Shown in pieces: positions 33,572 to 39,962 of a stretch of 45,879 nt of DNA (within the stretch, counting starts at the first letter, position 1; each line of letters opens with the position of its first letter). Below the pieces are notes generated by a model, which worked only from the letters and a program-made list of their open reading frames with translations, made no database searches and was not told the origin of the DNA. The translations under genes were made by a program, and so were the position numbers. This DNA comes from CAYMUC01 sp964393535 (GTDB lineage: Bacteria; Actinomycetota; Acidimicrobiia; Acidimicrobiales; Ilumatobacteraceae), in assembly GCA_964393535.1 (NCBI GenBank), contig CAYMUC010000012.1, positions 1 through 45,879 of the forward strand, given 5' to 3'.

Positions 33572-33768
33572 AAGGGTTCGTCTCCTGCTGCCGCACGCAG
33601 ACTCAGGTCCACGTTCTGAATGAACTCGTCTGCCAACGCATCGACTTCGACCTTGCCCGTGTTCCTCGGAACGTCCACATCGAGCAGGGCCTGCAAGATG
33701 CGGATCTTCAACTCGACCACGTCATCCTCGGTGAGCCGACGCTTGCGGTTGTACTTGTTGCCCATCAT
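33568..33768 (-). CDS. Small acidic helical protein (66 aa)
   Basis: Overlaps the upstream stop through ATGATG; either of two ATG codons may be used. Product begins MMGNKYNRKRRLTEDDVVEL, basic then amphipathic helix, then an acidic helix with LADEFIQNVDLSLRAA. It may be a small DNA- or RNA-binding regulator. It ends 70 bases before the nuclease gene, with the promoter-like dyad in between. Confidence 0.65.
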   Translation of the reverse strand: MMGNKYNRKRRLTEDDVVELKIRILQALLDVDVPRNTGKVEVDALADEFIQNVDLSLRAAAGDEPF

Positions 33769-34082
33769 CCCAGTCCTCTCAGATCCACTCGCTTGCTCTC
33801 GTCTGGGTCGGTCATCGACTCGACGACCTTCATCACATGCTTCACCAGGTCGAACGCCATCTCCGCGTTGTCGACCACCACCAGCGCAGGATCGACGCCG
33901 TGCAACCCGGCGAGCTCGAAGAACCCGAAGTCGGTGCCGTCCTCCATGCCGAGCAGTCCACGACGCACCACCAGCGCCGAGTACAACGGCACGCTCGGGT
34001 CCGCGAACTTGGCATTCACCTCGACTGCAGAGGCGATCGACGGCGCTTCACAGTCCTCTCCTCCGGATGTATCCATACCCAT
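33765..34082 (-). CDS. Hypothetical protein (105 aa)
   Basis: ATG at 34082 has AGAAGGG six bases upstream; a second ATG two codons on is the alternative. The frame extends further upstream only as a shadow of the SLOG gene. The product is acidic alpha/beta (FADPSVPLYSALVVRRGLLG, ALVVVDNAEMAFDLVKHVM). It overlaps the end of the SLOG gene by 67 bases, larger than usual here. Function unknown. Confidence 0.65.
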   Translation of the reverse strand: MGMDTSGGEDCEAPSIASAVEVNAKFADPSVPLYSALVVRRGLLGMEDGTDFGFFELAGLHGVDPALVVVDNAEMAFDLVKHVMKVVESMTDPDESKRVDLRGLG

Positions 34083-34621
34083 TCCATACCCTTCTGCTCG
34101 ATCATCTGGACGGTGGCCCAGGTGCCACCCTCCCGTACCCCGTCCCACACCACCAGGACGTCGCTCACCCGGTTGACCAGCATCCGGTTGCGCTTCATGT
34201 ACACGCCTGCCGAGTACTCCGGCTGCAGCACCTGCGTCTCCTGTGCCAACCCGACGGCCTCCCGGTAACGGGCCTGCCATTCCAGGGGCCAACGGTCCGG
34301 CTGCTGCGGGTACGGGATGATCGCGTCATACGCCACTCCCATGTCCCGGCACGCTTCGCAGAACAACAGGTCCGCACCCCACGCCATACCTGACAAGCCG
34401 CGTTGGTACTCGAGCTTGGCGACCAGACGGTGCAACACCTCGGCCAACCACGGCTCGTCCCCCATCCGGTTCGGCCGGTGCCCGGTGATCCCGAGCACCC
34501 GGATCTGCGGACGGGGGACCGGCGGGGCGGGAAGTGGTGGGGGCGTCCCACCCCGCCGGTCGATCTCACGCCGCGGCGTGTTCCGCAACTGCCGGCGTAT
34601 CGCCTCGATGTGTTCCTTCAT
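34016..34621 (-). CDS. SLOG/YpsA-DprA-like Rossmann protein (201 aa)
   Basis: After a basic, Pro-rich N-terminus, residues about 45-185 show a SLOG-type nucleotide-binding fold: VLGITGHRPNRMGD near 50-63, LSGMAWGADLLFCEACRD near 88-105 (the GxxxGAD core) and NRMLVNRVSDVLVVWDG near 152-168 followed by EGGTWATVQ. This superfamily includes YpsA, YspA and DprA and often binds nucleotides or signalling ligands. In phages such proteins are candidates for nucleotide sensing or counter-defence; the role here is unknown. Start ATG at 34621 follows GAGGAGCGTG and overlaps the small zinc-ribbon gene by 56 bases. Confidence 0.8.
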   Translation of the reverse strand: MKEHIEAIRRQLRNTPRREIDRRGGTPPPLPAPPVPRPQIRVLGITGHRPNRMGDEPWLAEVLHRLVAKLEYQRGLSGMAWGADLLFCEACRDMGVAYDAIIPYPQQPDRWPLEWQARYREAVGLAQETQVLQPEYSAGVYMKRNRMLVNRVSDVLVVWDGVREGGTWATVQMIEQKGMEWVWIHPEERTVKRRRSPLQSR

Positions 34622-34748
34622 CACGCTCCTCGACCAGCAGTAGAACATCTTCGGGCAAGCAGGCATCACACAACACCTGCTTCCCATTCGCCCCGGTCAC
34701 GTCGAACCGGGCCACCCCATCGCAGATCGTGCACACGTCGTCGCTCAT
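34566..34748 (-). CDS. Small zinc-ribbon protein (60 aa)
   Basis: ATG at 34748 overlaps the preceding stop (ATGA). CTICDG near residue 6 and CDACLPED near 34 give a Cys4 site around an FDVTGANGKQVL beta hairpin, a classic small zinc ribbon. The tail (from VEERDEGTHRG) overlies the SLOG gene start. Probably nucleic-acid or protein binding. Confidence 0.7.
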   Translation of the reverse strand: MSDDVCTICDGVARFDVTGANGKQVLCDACLPEDVLLLVEERDEGTHRGDTPAVAEHAAA

Positions 34749-35116
34749 GAGCGGAACCCCATGATGTTGCGGGACACCGTGTTCATCAGATCGGTGGTGT
34801 CGACATCGTTGTGCAGATCCCAGCGTCGGTGCGTCACCACAGCCTGGCCTTCGGTGCCGTCCTCGGCCCGCTCCACGATCCACTCGGCGATGTCGTGGTC
34901 GGACAAGGCGTTGTACGCCTCGTCGTTGGTGTACTCCACCACCAGCACGTACAGCTCGGTGCGCTTGCCGTCGTGTTCGGCCCACGCCGCCCATTCGTTG
35001 CCGAGGTGGTCACGGATGAACCGCAGCCGGCCATCACGGCAGCCGTTACCGACGTCCACCTCCATGATCCCCCGGACAAGCGTCTCGGTTTCGTCCTTGC
35101 TCAACCCACTCAACAT
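34745..35116 (-). CDS. Hypothetical protein (123 aa)
   Basis: ATG at 35116 overlaps the preceding stop as TGATG, with GGAAAGGGGAC upstream. The protein is acidic alpha/beta, with a beta sheet (ELYVLVVEYTNDEAYNALSD) and helices (HDIAEWIVERAED), ending MNTVSRNIMGFRS. No known motif recognised. Confidence 0.72.
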   Translation of the reverse strand: MLSGLSKDETETLVRGIMEVDVGNGCRDGRLRFIRDHLGNEWAAWAEHDGKRTELYVLVVEYTNDEAYNALSDHDIAEWIVERAEDGTEGQAVVTHRRWDLHNDVDTTDLMNTVSRNIMGFRS

Positions 35117-35589
35117 CACTGTCCCCTTTCCTCGAGCCCGTACCAGGCACGGATGATCTCGATCACCGGACCGAAGTCCTTCGGCTTCCTGTCTACGTTC
35201 TGCTGCAACAGCTGGTCGTAGTACCGGAGGAACTCACCGTCGTTCGCGCTGGCGAAGTCGGACAGCACCGTCTCCATGTCCAGGCGGCGGTCCTCCAACT
35301 GCGCCAGCACCCCTTCCCGCGACTCCACGACGAAGGTCTCCTCGACGTAGTGATCGACCAACCACGGGGCATAGCTGAGGATCTCGACCGGCGGGAACGT
35401 GTCGTTCCCATGGAACTCGACGCCGGTCATCTCGCACAGCACCCCGAGACAACAGCGTTCGTTGCCGCTGGTCTGGTAGCTCACCGTCTCCGGGTCGTAC
35501 TCGACGCTGCCCAGCTGCCCACGCATCGGCATCCACTGGCCCGAGGCCAGCTCCTCGACCCACTCCCTGACCGTCACTTCTTTCGGCAT
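35116..35589 (-). CDS. Phage protein with a CCLGVLC motif (157 aa)
   Basis: The N-terminus VREWVEELASGQWMPMRGQL followed by NERCCLGVLCEMTGVEF near residues 40-57 matches a protein type common in actinophages and their hosts (W..aL.sG.y.q...L...yCCLGvlc). It is of unknown function; the rest is acidic and helical with LVDHYVEETF and LQQNVDRKPKD. Start ATG overlaps the upstream stop (TGATG) after a GGGAAGGGAGGG. A copy of the 16-bp leftward motif lies about 80 bases upstream inside the neighbouring gene. Confidence 0.75.
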   Translation of the reverse strand: MPKEVTVREWVEELASGQWMPMRGQLGSVEYDPETVSYQTSGNERCCLGVLCEMTGVEFHGNDTFPPVEILSYAPWLVDHYVEETFVVESREGVLAQLEDRRLDMETVLSDFASANDGEFLRYYDQLLQQNVDRKPKDFGPVIEIIRAWYGLEERGQ

Positions 35590-36110
35590 CACTGCCCTCC
35601 CTTCCCGTGCTTCCACACTTGCTGCTTCTTCGCCGACACCTCGATCACCGACCGGTTCGCATCTGTGAACCTGCTGGTCATTCGCATCCCGAACAGGGAC
35701 CCGTCATGCACCACGATCGTGTCGAAGCTCTCGTACCGGAACCGCACCCACGTCGCGTTGATCGACTCGACGCTCCAGTCGTGACCGATGTGAGTCAGCC
35801 ACCCCGACCGGAACTTCGACCGCAACCAGTCCGCTGATGCAGGCGTCATACGGGTCGGCCGAGGACGCCAGTACTCACCCGGTGCGTACACCTGGTGCAT
35901 GCCCCGATGCCCCTTCGACAGGAGCTCGGCAGCGAGGCTGCCGTCGGATACCACGTAGTGCCCTCGGGCAGCCTTACCGAGCCGCTTCATCGTCGCCGCC
36001 AACCAGTCGGTCGCCTCCAGCTCACCGATCCCGACCACGATCAGCACCGGCAGCGGATCAGAAGTCCTCGGGCGCGACGAGGGTGATGCACTTCTTCTCC
36101 GTTCGGACAC
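35589..36110 (-). CDS. Hypothetical protein (173 aa, start uncertain)
   Basis: An alpha/beta protein with a first strand VLIVVGIGELEA and later FRSGWLTHIGHDWSV and SFDTIVVHDGSLFG, ending in a basic tail (SAKKQQVWKHGKGGQ). The GTG at 36110 has GGTGGAGC upstream but overlaps the preceding gene by 53 bases; a GTG at 36047 or the ATG at 35990 would remove the overlap. No family recognised. It contains, in frame, one copy of the 16-bp motif (35669-35684) read as RMTSR. Confidence 0.65.
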   Translation of the reverse strand: MSERRRSASPSSRPRTSDPLPVLIVVGIGELEATDWLAATMKRLGKAARGHYVVSDGSLAAELLSKGHRGMHQVYAPGEYWRPRPTRMTPASADWLRSKFRSGWLTHIGHDWSVESINATWVRFRYESFDTIVVHDGSLFGMRMTSRFTDANRSVIEVSAKKQQVWKHGKGGQ

Positions 36111-36549
36111 GCTCCACCTCGATCTCGACGTTGCGGTACTCGGTCACTTTCTCCATGACCGGCATGCCGTCATCATCGAGCAGCGGCACGAGCGTGCACG
36201 ACAGCTCCGTCGGCACCGAGAACTCCAGGTTGGTGCCCTCGATGCTGAACCCGAAGCTGTAGCTGTTCGTCAGCTTCTTCAGCTGGTAGCCGTGCGCCCG
36301 GCAGTGCGACGCCATTCGACGGATCCACACCTTCGCCTCCGTCTGCGCCTCCTCGACCTGCTCCGGCGTCGGGTCGTACAGGTAGATCGACGGCGACTGG
36401 TGCATGCTGGCACGCAGACGGAACGGCGGGTCGATCGCCAGGCGACGCAGCGCCTCCCAGCTCTCGGCCAGTCGATCCCACTCGGCGTCGATGCGCTCTT
36501 TGTCGGAGGTCGTGGGCTCCTGCAGGTACGTGTACCTGGTCTTCTCCAT
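36058..36549 (-). CDS. Hypothetical protein (163 aa)
   Basis: ATG at 36549 follows GAAAGGGGAAC, the standard leftward Shine-Dalgarno. The product is mixed: helical N-terminus (DKERIDAEWDRLAESWEALR), then YLYDPTPEQVEEAQTEAKVW and a C-terminal beta sheet (VEIEVERVRTEKKCITLVAP). No family recognised. It is the first gene after a 454-base non-coding stretch that holds the tRNA-like element and a motif copy, so it begins a leftward unit. Confidence 0.72.
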   Translation of the reverse strand: MEKTRYTYLQEPTTSDKERIDAEWDRLAESWEALRRLAIDPPFRLRASMHQSPSIYLYDPTPEQVEEAQTEAKVWIRRMASHCRAHGYQLKKLTNSYSFGFSIEGTNLEFSVPTELSCTLVPLLDDDGMPVMEKVTEYRNVEIEVERVRTEKKCITLVAPEDF

Positions 36550-36578
36550 GCTGTTCCCCTTTCACTGTGCAGGTCATC

Positions 36579-36594
36579 ACCTGCTGGTCATTCG
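36579..36594 (-). promoter_or_regulatory. 16-bp motif copy before the 36549 gene
   Basis: On the minus strand CGAATGACCAGCAGGT, an exact match to 35669-35684 and 38873-38888 and one mismatch from 38900-38915, always in the same orientation and before a leftward gene start. Here it begins directly after the last base of the tRNA-like element and its end forms a GCAGGT/ACCTGC hairpin (36570-36585) just upstream of the Shine-Dalgarno. Candidate promoter, operator or processing site. Confidence 0.45.
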
Positions 36595-36665
36595 TGGGGC
36601 TGCCAGGGCTTGCACCTGGGACTCCGGTCGTCACCGGCGTGTTGCTGATTTCACACCACAACCCC
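36595..36665 (-). ncRNA. tRNA-like element lacking an anticodon
   Basis: Read leftward, GGGGTTG (665-659) pairs with CAGCCCC as a full 7-bp acceptor stem (one G-T pair) plus discriminator A. GTG(T)/(A)CAC makes a D-arm, and CCAGG/CCTGG a perfect T-stem around TGCAAGC (T55 changed to G). The anticodon arm is CCGGT-GACG-ACCGG: five base pairs but only a four-base loop where seven are needed, so no anticodon can be presented. It is 71 nt long, as expected for a tRNA minus three bases. Either a decayed tRNA or a tRNA mimic. A normal tRNA finder may miss it or score it as a pseudogene. Confidence 0.5.
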
Positions 36666-37003
36666 GATCCTCACCCAACCTGTGGGGTGCGTCTTCATGA
36701 CCTGGTGCACCACGTCATGAAGCCGGGCAGAAGAGCGGTACTGCCGCACCGGAGAGCCCGCTCGCGAACGGAGTCTCTCGTGCGGACGGGAGGTTCGACC
36801 CCCCCGCCCGCCAGTCGGACGCTCACCCCCCGTGGAGAGGGACACCAGCGCACACGGCGGAGACACCAGCCGGGCCGCAACCAACCCGTTGATGAAGAAA
36901 CCGCTGCGGCCCGACAGCCGGCGTTACGATCCGACGACCGGGGCGGGAGGTTCCCGCAGGGATCGGATATCCCTACGGGATGGGTGACTCCCGCCCCGGT
37001 ACG
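36666..37003. other. Non-coding gap with T-arm-like and hairpin elements
   Basis: No credible gene lies here. On the plus strand GGAGG-TTCGACC-CCCCC (36789-36805) is a T-arm with the canonical TTCGA loop and is followed by GCCCGCC-A (806-813), like an acceptor 3' end; a possible partner GCCGGGC (36722-36728) pairs with one mismatch. The intervening 60 bases instead fold as a long hairpin (CCGCAC...GTGCGG), so a true tRNA is doubtful. The stretch ends in the compound hairpin after ssb. Confidence 0.4.
36938..36999 (-). terminator. 62-nt compound hairpin directly downstream of ssb
   Basis: CCGGGGCGGGAG (938-949) pairs perfectly with CTCCCGCCCCGG (988-999); inside, CCCG/CGGG (953-956 with 976-979) and GGGAT/ATCCC (959-963 with 969-973) close a five-base loop. 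It begins four bases after the ssb stop. There is no U-tract, as usual in high-GC genomes. Likely transcription terminator or 3'-end stabiliser; it isolates ssb and upstream genes from the 36549 unit. Confidence 0.7.
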
Positions 37004-37426
37004 TCAAGCGTCGAGGATGGCGTCGAGATCCGCATCCGAGATGCTGACCCCGTTGCCGCCACCACCCTTCGGGTTCTTGGTCACCTCGGCGGTGGCCCAG
37101 CGCAGCGAAGGCGAGACGGTGTCCGCCACGATCGTGACCTTCGAGTTGGTCACCCCGTCCTTCTCCCAGGTGTCGTAGCGCAGACGCCCGGTCACCACGA
37201 CCCGGCTGCCCTTCTCCACCGACTCGGCGGCGTTCTCCCCGACCCGCTCCCAGGCGGTGACCGTGAAGAAGTTCGGCCGGTCGGTGAACCCGCCCTTCCC
37301 GTCGGGCACGGAGTCGTTCTGCACCAGGCCGAAGTCGAACACCGACTTCCCCGTCGGCGTGGAACGGAGCTCGCACCAGCTGATGTTGCCCTCGATCATG
37401 ACGAAGTTCTCGGTGGAACGTGCCAT
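37004..37426 (-). CDS. ssb: Single-stranded DNA-binding protein
   Basis: The 140-aa protein has the OB-fold of bacterial-type SSB: MIEGNISWCELRSTPTGKSV near 9-28, FDFGLVQND, FFTVTAWERVGENAAESVEK near 54-72 (the conserved WxxxAE-like strand/helix) and GSRVVVTGRLRYDTWE near 73-88. It coats ssDNA during replication and recombination. The C-terminus is short and acidic (DADLDAILDA) and may contact partner proteins like the SSB tip, though it lacks the DFDDDIPF form. The start follows GGAAAGGGAAGGGATCACG. Confidence 0.9.
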   Translation of the reverse strand: MARSTENFVMIEGNISWCELRSTPTGKSVFDFGLVQNDSVPDGKGGFTDRPNFFTVTAWERVGENAAESVEKGSRVVVTGRLRYDTWEKDGVTNSKVTIVADTVSPSLRWATAEVTKNPKGGGGNGVSISDADLDAILDA

Positions 37427-37473
37427 CGTGATCCCTTCCCTTTCCTTGTCGTGCCATACAGCGATGGCTGTTG

Positions 37474-37716
37474 CTACTTCGACAACCCTTCGTTGTCGAA
37501 GATCTCTCCCAGCTCCTGCCCCGCATGGGTCAGGAGCATCGACGCACCACGCAGACAGTCGATGATGTCCGCATAGTCGTGCTTCTCGAACCGCAGCTGA
37601 TCCTCGGCGAAGATGTCGGCCAGCGCCTCGATGTGCAACCGGTACACCACCAGCTGCGCCAACGCCTTCCTCGACACCCCCTCCCGCTCCGCTGCGACAT
37701 CCACCGGGTCGATCAT
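37474..37716 (-). CDS. Hypothetical protein (80 aa)
   Basis: Starts MIDPVDVAAEREGVSRKALA one base after the preceding stop, with GGGGAAGTAGG as ribosome site. Helical throughout (QLVVYRLHIEALADIFAEDQ) and acidic; likely small oligomeric protein. Not recognised. Forms a compact group with the next three genes. Confidence 0.72.
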   Translation of the reverse strand: MIDPVDVAAEREGVSRKALAQLVVYRLHIEALADIFAEDQLRFEKHDYADIIDCLRGASMLLTHAGQELGEIFDNEGLSK

Positions 37717-37717
37717 C

Positions 37718-38140
37718 CTACTTCCCCAACCCTGCACGGTCCAGCGCGGCCTGCACGCTGTCGTTGACCTGGTCCAGCCTGTCTGCGAGCTCATCGGTGA
37801 TCTCATCCGTGAACCCCGCCGCCTGCATGCCGAGCATGCCGATGCTCATCGTCATCGCCGCGACCTCCTCGATCATCTCCGACAGCAGCTTCGCTGCCTC
37901 GAGCAGCTGACCCTGCTCCACGAACGCGATCACCACTTGGAACAGACGGTTTGTGTTCGCCACGTTGTCGATCGCCTCACGCTTCGCCTCGGCCAACAGC
38001 TGGTCACGCTGCGGATCCGCGGGCAGCCGGTTGATCATGGCTCCCATCGTCATCGCCTTCGCCGTGCCCGCCTTGCCGATCGCGTGGATGAACGCAGCGA
38101 TGTCGCTCAAGTCCATCTCGTCGGGCAGTTCGATGTCCAT
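37718..38140 (-). CDS. Acidic helical protein (140 aa)
   Basis: ATG at 38140 overlaps the preceding stop (ATGA). Nearly all helix, Met- and Ala-rich (AGTAKAMTMGAMINRLPADP, EMIEEVAAMTMSIGMLGMQA), with acidic ends. Suggests an oligomeric helical-bundle protein such as a regulator or anti-host factor; nothing diagnostic. Confidence 0.72.
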   Translation of the reverse strand: MDIELPDEMDLSDIAAFIHAIGKAGTAKAMTMGAMINRLPADPQRDQLLAEAKREAIDNVANTNRLFQVVIAFVEQGQLLEAAKLLSEMIEEVAAMTMSIGMLGMQAAGFTDEITDELADRLDQVNDSVQAALDRAGLGK

Positions 38141-38532
38141 CAGTGCTGTCCTTTCCACAGCGCACCGGCTGTCGTCTTGTCCTTCGTCCAGGTCTGCATT
38201 TCGGTGAAGAACCTCCACCACTCGTCGGGCTTGACCCAACCGAGCACGTCGTCGTGCTCGGTGAGCTTGACGAACTGGGCATCGTCGTGCCACCAGGCGG
38301 CGATCTCCGCATCCGGCGACGAGCGCAGGCTGGTGCCTCGCTTGCTCCGCATCTCGCAGTACATGCCGGTGCCCCATCCCGTCGACAGGATCAGGCCGTT
38401 CTCGAACGTCACCCGGAAGCCACGCTTCCAGAAGAAGGTGGTGGGCAGCTCGACGTAGTAGTCGGCCATGTCGTACGCACCCGGCACCTTCTTCCCATCG
38501 ACGTAGACCAGGCCGTGCATCTCTTCGAACAT
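38140..38532 (-). CDS. Hypothetical protein, aromatic-rich (130 aa)
   Basis: ATG at 38532 follows AAAGGAGATGTG. The product is rich in Trp, Tyr and Phe (YYVELPTTFFWKRGFRVTFE, GWVKPDEWWRFFTEM) in a probable beta-sandwich, then helical. It could be a small enzyme or ligand-binding protein; no family recognised. Overlaps the next gene by one codon. Confidence 0.72.
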   Translation of the reverse strand: MFEEMHGLVYVDGKKVPGAYDMADYYVELPTTFFWKRGFRVTFENGLILSTGWGTGMYCEMRSKRGTSLRSSPDAEIAAWWHDDAQFVKLTEHDDVLGWVKPDEWWRFFTEMQTWTKDKTTAGALWKGQH

Positions 38533-38543
38533 CACATCTCCTT

Positions 38544-38852
38544 TCAGCCGGTGAACGCCGGCTCGATCACATGCGGCTCCGCCAACGGCGTGCCATCCGC
38601 CAACACCGGCTCGAGCAGCTGCGGATCCAGCAACTCGACCACGTCGTCCTTCTCGATCCCGAGCCACGCCATCGCGTCCTCGCACAGCTCGCACGCATAC
38701 GGCTGGCACCGGTACCGCAACTCGCATCGGTCCTGCTGCACGTCACCGCTCGCAGGCACCACGAAGTAGAAGAACAGGAAGAGCAGCACGCCGACCACGA
38801 AGATCGTGATCGTCGCACCCTTCATGAACGCATCATCGAAGTCGTGTTTCAT
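38544..38852 (-). CDS. Cys-rich single-pass membrane protein (102 aa)
   Basis: After a short N-terminus (MKHDFDDAFMKGA) comes a strong transmembrane helix (TITIFVVGVLLFLFFYFVVP). The rest, likely outside or in the cytoplasm depending on topology, has four Cys in a compact segment (CELRYRCQPYACELC) that could form disulfides or bind metal, then an acidic tail. No lipobox. Its start region is boxed by CAGGTC...GACCTG (38854-38877), with the Shine-Dalgarno GAAAGG in the loop, so translation may be regulated by that hairpin and the two motif copies beyond it. Confidence 0.72.
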   Translation of the reverse strand: MKHDFDDAFMKGATITIFVVGVLLFLFFYFVVPASGDVQQDRCELRYRCQPYACELCEDAMAWLGIEKDDVVELLDPQLLEPVLADGTPLAEPHVIEPAFTG

Positions 38853-38872
38853 CAGGTCATCCTTTCATCAGG

Positions 38873-38915
38873 ACCTGCTGGTCATTCGCGAGAGCAAGCA
38901 CCTGCTGGTCATTTG
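38873..38915 (-). promoter_or_regulatory. Two tandem copies of the 16-bp leftward motif
   Basis: On the minus strand the motif CGAATGACCAGCAGGT lies at 38888-38873 and CAAATGACCAGCAGGT at 38915-38900, 27 bases apart, 20 and 47 bases upstream of the 38852 start. Same orientation as the copies at 35684 and 36594. The proximal copy contributes the GACCTG arm of the start-codon hairpin. Candidate operator pair or phage-specific promoter. Confidence 0.45.
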
Positions 38916-39220
38916 CAACAGGAAGCTCCCTCAGGTGGGTAGCGAGCGCAGCGAGCGGGAGGGGGGGGCTGAGCGCGAGCAAGTGGGGTCGTGGTGACGG
39001 GGGGCGTGGAAGTGGGGTCGTGGTGACATGGGGTGGTAGTGGACGCGTCAGCGAGGAGGGTGCGGGAACCTGGGTTCCCGCTTCCGACGCGAAGCGGCGG
39101 CCGGAGAGCGCGAGAACCGGGACGGGTCTCGCCCCCGGCGACAGCCGGGGCACCCTGGCGGAAGGTGAACGGCGGGAGGCCGGTGACCCTTTCGGATCAC
39201 CGGCCCCTGCCGACGTTGCC
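38916..39220. other. 305-bp non-coding stretch with repeats and hairpins
   Basis: Contains the direct repeat AAGTGGGGTCGTGGTGAC at 38981-38998 and 39010-39027 (29-bp period). Perfect hairpins are GCGGGAACC/GGTTCCCGC (39062-39081), GCGAGA/TCTCGC (39110-39132) and CCCCGGC-GACA-GCCGGGG (39133-39150). No gene with a ribosome site was found. It lies between the 38852 unit and the 39221 gene, so it may hold promoters or an untranslated leader RNA. Confidence 0.5.
39179..39204 (-). terminator. Hairpin after the 39221-39874 gene
   Basis: GCCGGTGA (179-186) pairs perfectly with TCACCGGC (197-204) around a ten-base loop, 17 bases past the stop of the leftward gene. No U-tract. Probable terminator for the 39874-39221 unit. 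Confidence 0.6.
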
Positions 39221-39874
39221 CTAGAAGGGCTCCTCCTCCTCCAGGTCGTGGGAGAGGCGATCACTGGCGGCCTGGTCCCGGCCCTCGTTGATCGCCGCGT
39301 AGTAGGCGGCGCGGAGGCCCCGGAGCCGGGACATCACCCGGTCCGTGTCCAGATCGCCCAGCCGGTCCTCCGGGCAGAACCCGACGTAGTCCCACTGGGT
39401 CTTCGTGCGAGCGACCGTGGACTTCTTCCCGGTGAACTCGTCCTCCATGTCCTCGGTCCAGGTCTTCTCCCAGATGCGCTGGATGAGGAGGCCGGTGCCG
39501 TACTTCTTGGACTCGGCGGGCGTGAAGTTGTACTTCGCGTCGGCCCCGGACTGCCCCTCGTAGGTGATGAGGGCGCCGGGGAGCTGCATGCCCCGGGTGG
39601 TCTTCGACCCGTTGAGGCGGCGGTCCAGCTCGTCGGTGGGGAGGCGGGACTCGCTCTTGATCTGGTCGTAGGTGACCATGTTGACCCAGATCTCCCGGAG
39701 GGTGGGCGAGGCGAAGATGTCCCGCTCGTCCTGTCGGTCCTGGTAGGCGGTCCGGTTGGCCGTGAGGTCGGCGACGGTCTCGATCGTCTGGCCGTCGATG
39801 GTGACGGTGGCGACCGGGATGCCCCGGGACACGGCGTCTGCGTCGAGTTCGGTGGTGATGGTGTTCTTCCTCAT
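39221..39874 (-). CDS. Hypothetical protein (217 aa)
   Basis: ATG at 39874 follows AAAGAGAGACACC. The protein is alpha/beta and acidic: N-terminal ITTELDADAVSRGIPVATVT, helical ADLTANRTAYQDRQDERD, a YVGFCPEDRLGD turn, and a very acidic end (DLEEEEPF). It might be a recombination/replication accessory given SSB nearby, but I cannot name a family. A TGAT/ATCA dyad (39906-39916) lies 32 bases upstream, suggesting its own promoter. Confidence 0.75.
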   Translation of the reverse strand: MRKNTITTELDADAVSRGIPVATVTIDGQTIETVADLTANRTAYQDRQDERDIFASPTLREIWVNMVTYDQIKSESRLPTDELDRRLNGSKTTRGMQLPGALITYEGQSGADAKYNFTPAESKKYGTGLLIQRIWEKTWTEDMEDEFTGKKSTVARTKTQWDYVGFCPEDRLGDLDTDRVMSRLRGLRAAYYAAINEGRDQAASDRLSHDLEEEEPF

Positions 39875-39962
39875 GGTGTCTCTCTTTCTGGTGGTAGTGG
39901 ATCGGTGATGGGATCATCGGGGGCGGGGCACCTTGCGGCACCCCGTCCCCGAGCGGTTGGGG

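Noticed and set aside
36722..36813. Intact type-II tRNA or tmRNA on the plus strand
   Set aside because: Acceptor has a mismatch, D-arm clashes with the acceptor, no seven-base anticodon loop, and no tmRNA 5' end lies at the right distance.
36651..36884. Minus-strand frames of 60-77 codons in the ssb-downstream gap
   Set aside because: No ribosome site and Arg-rich noise-like translation; region is explained by hairpins and tRNA-like pieces.
38857..39027. Possible CRISPR-like array from the direct repeats
   Set aside because: Only two copies of each repeat, wrong spacing, and no spacer-like unique segments or cas genes.
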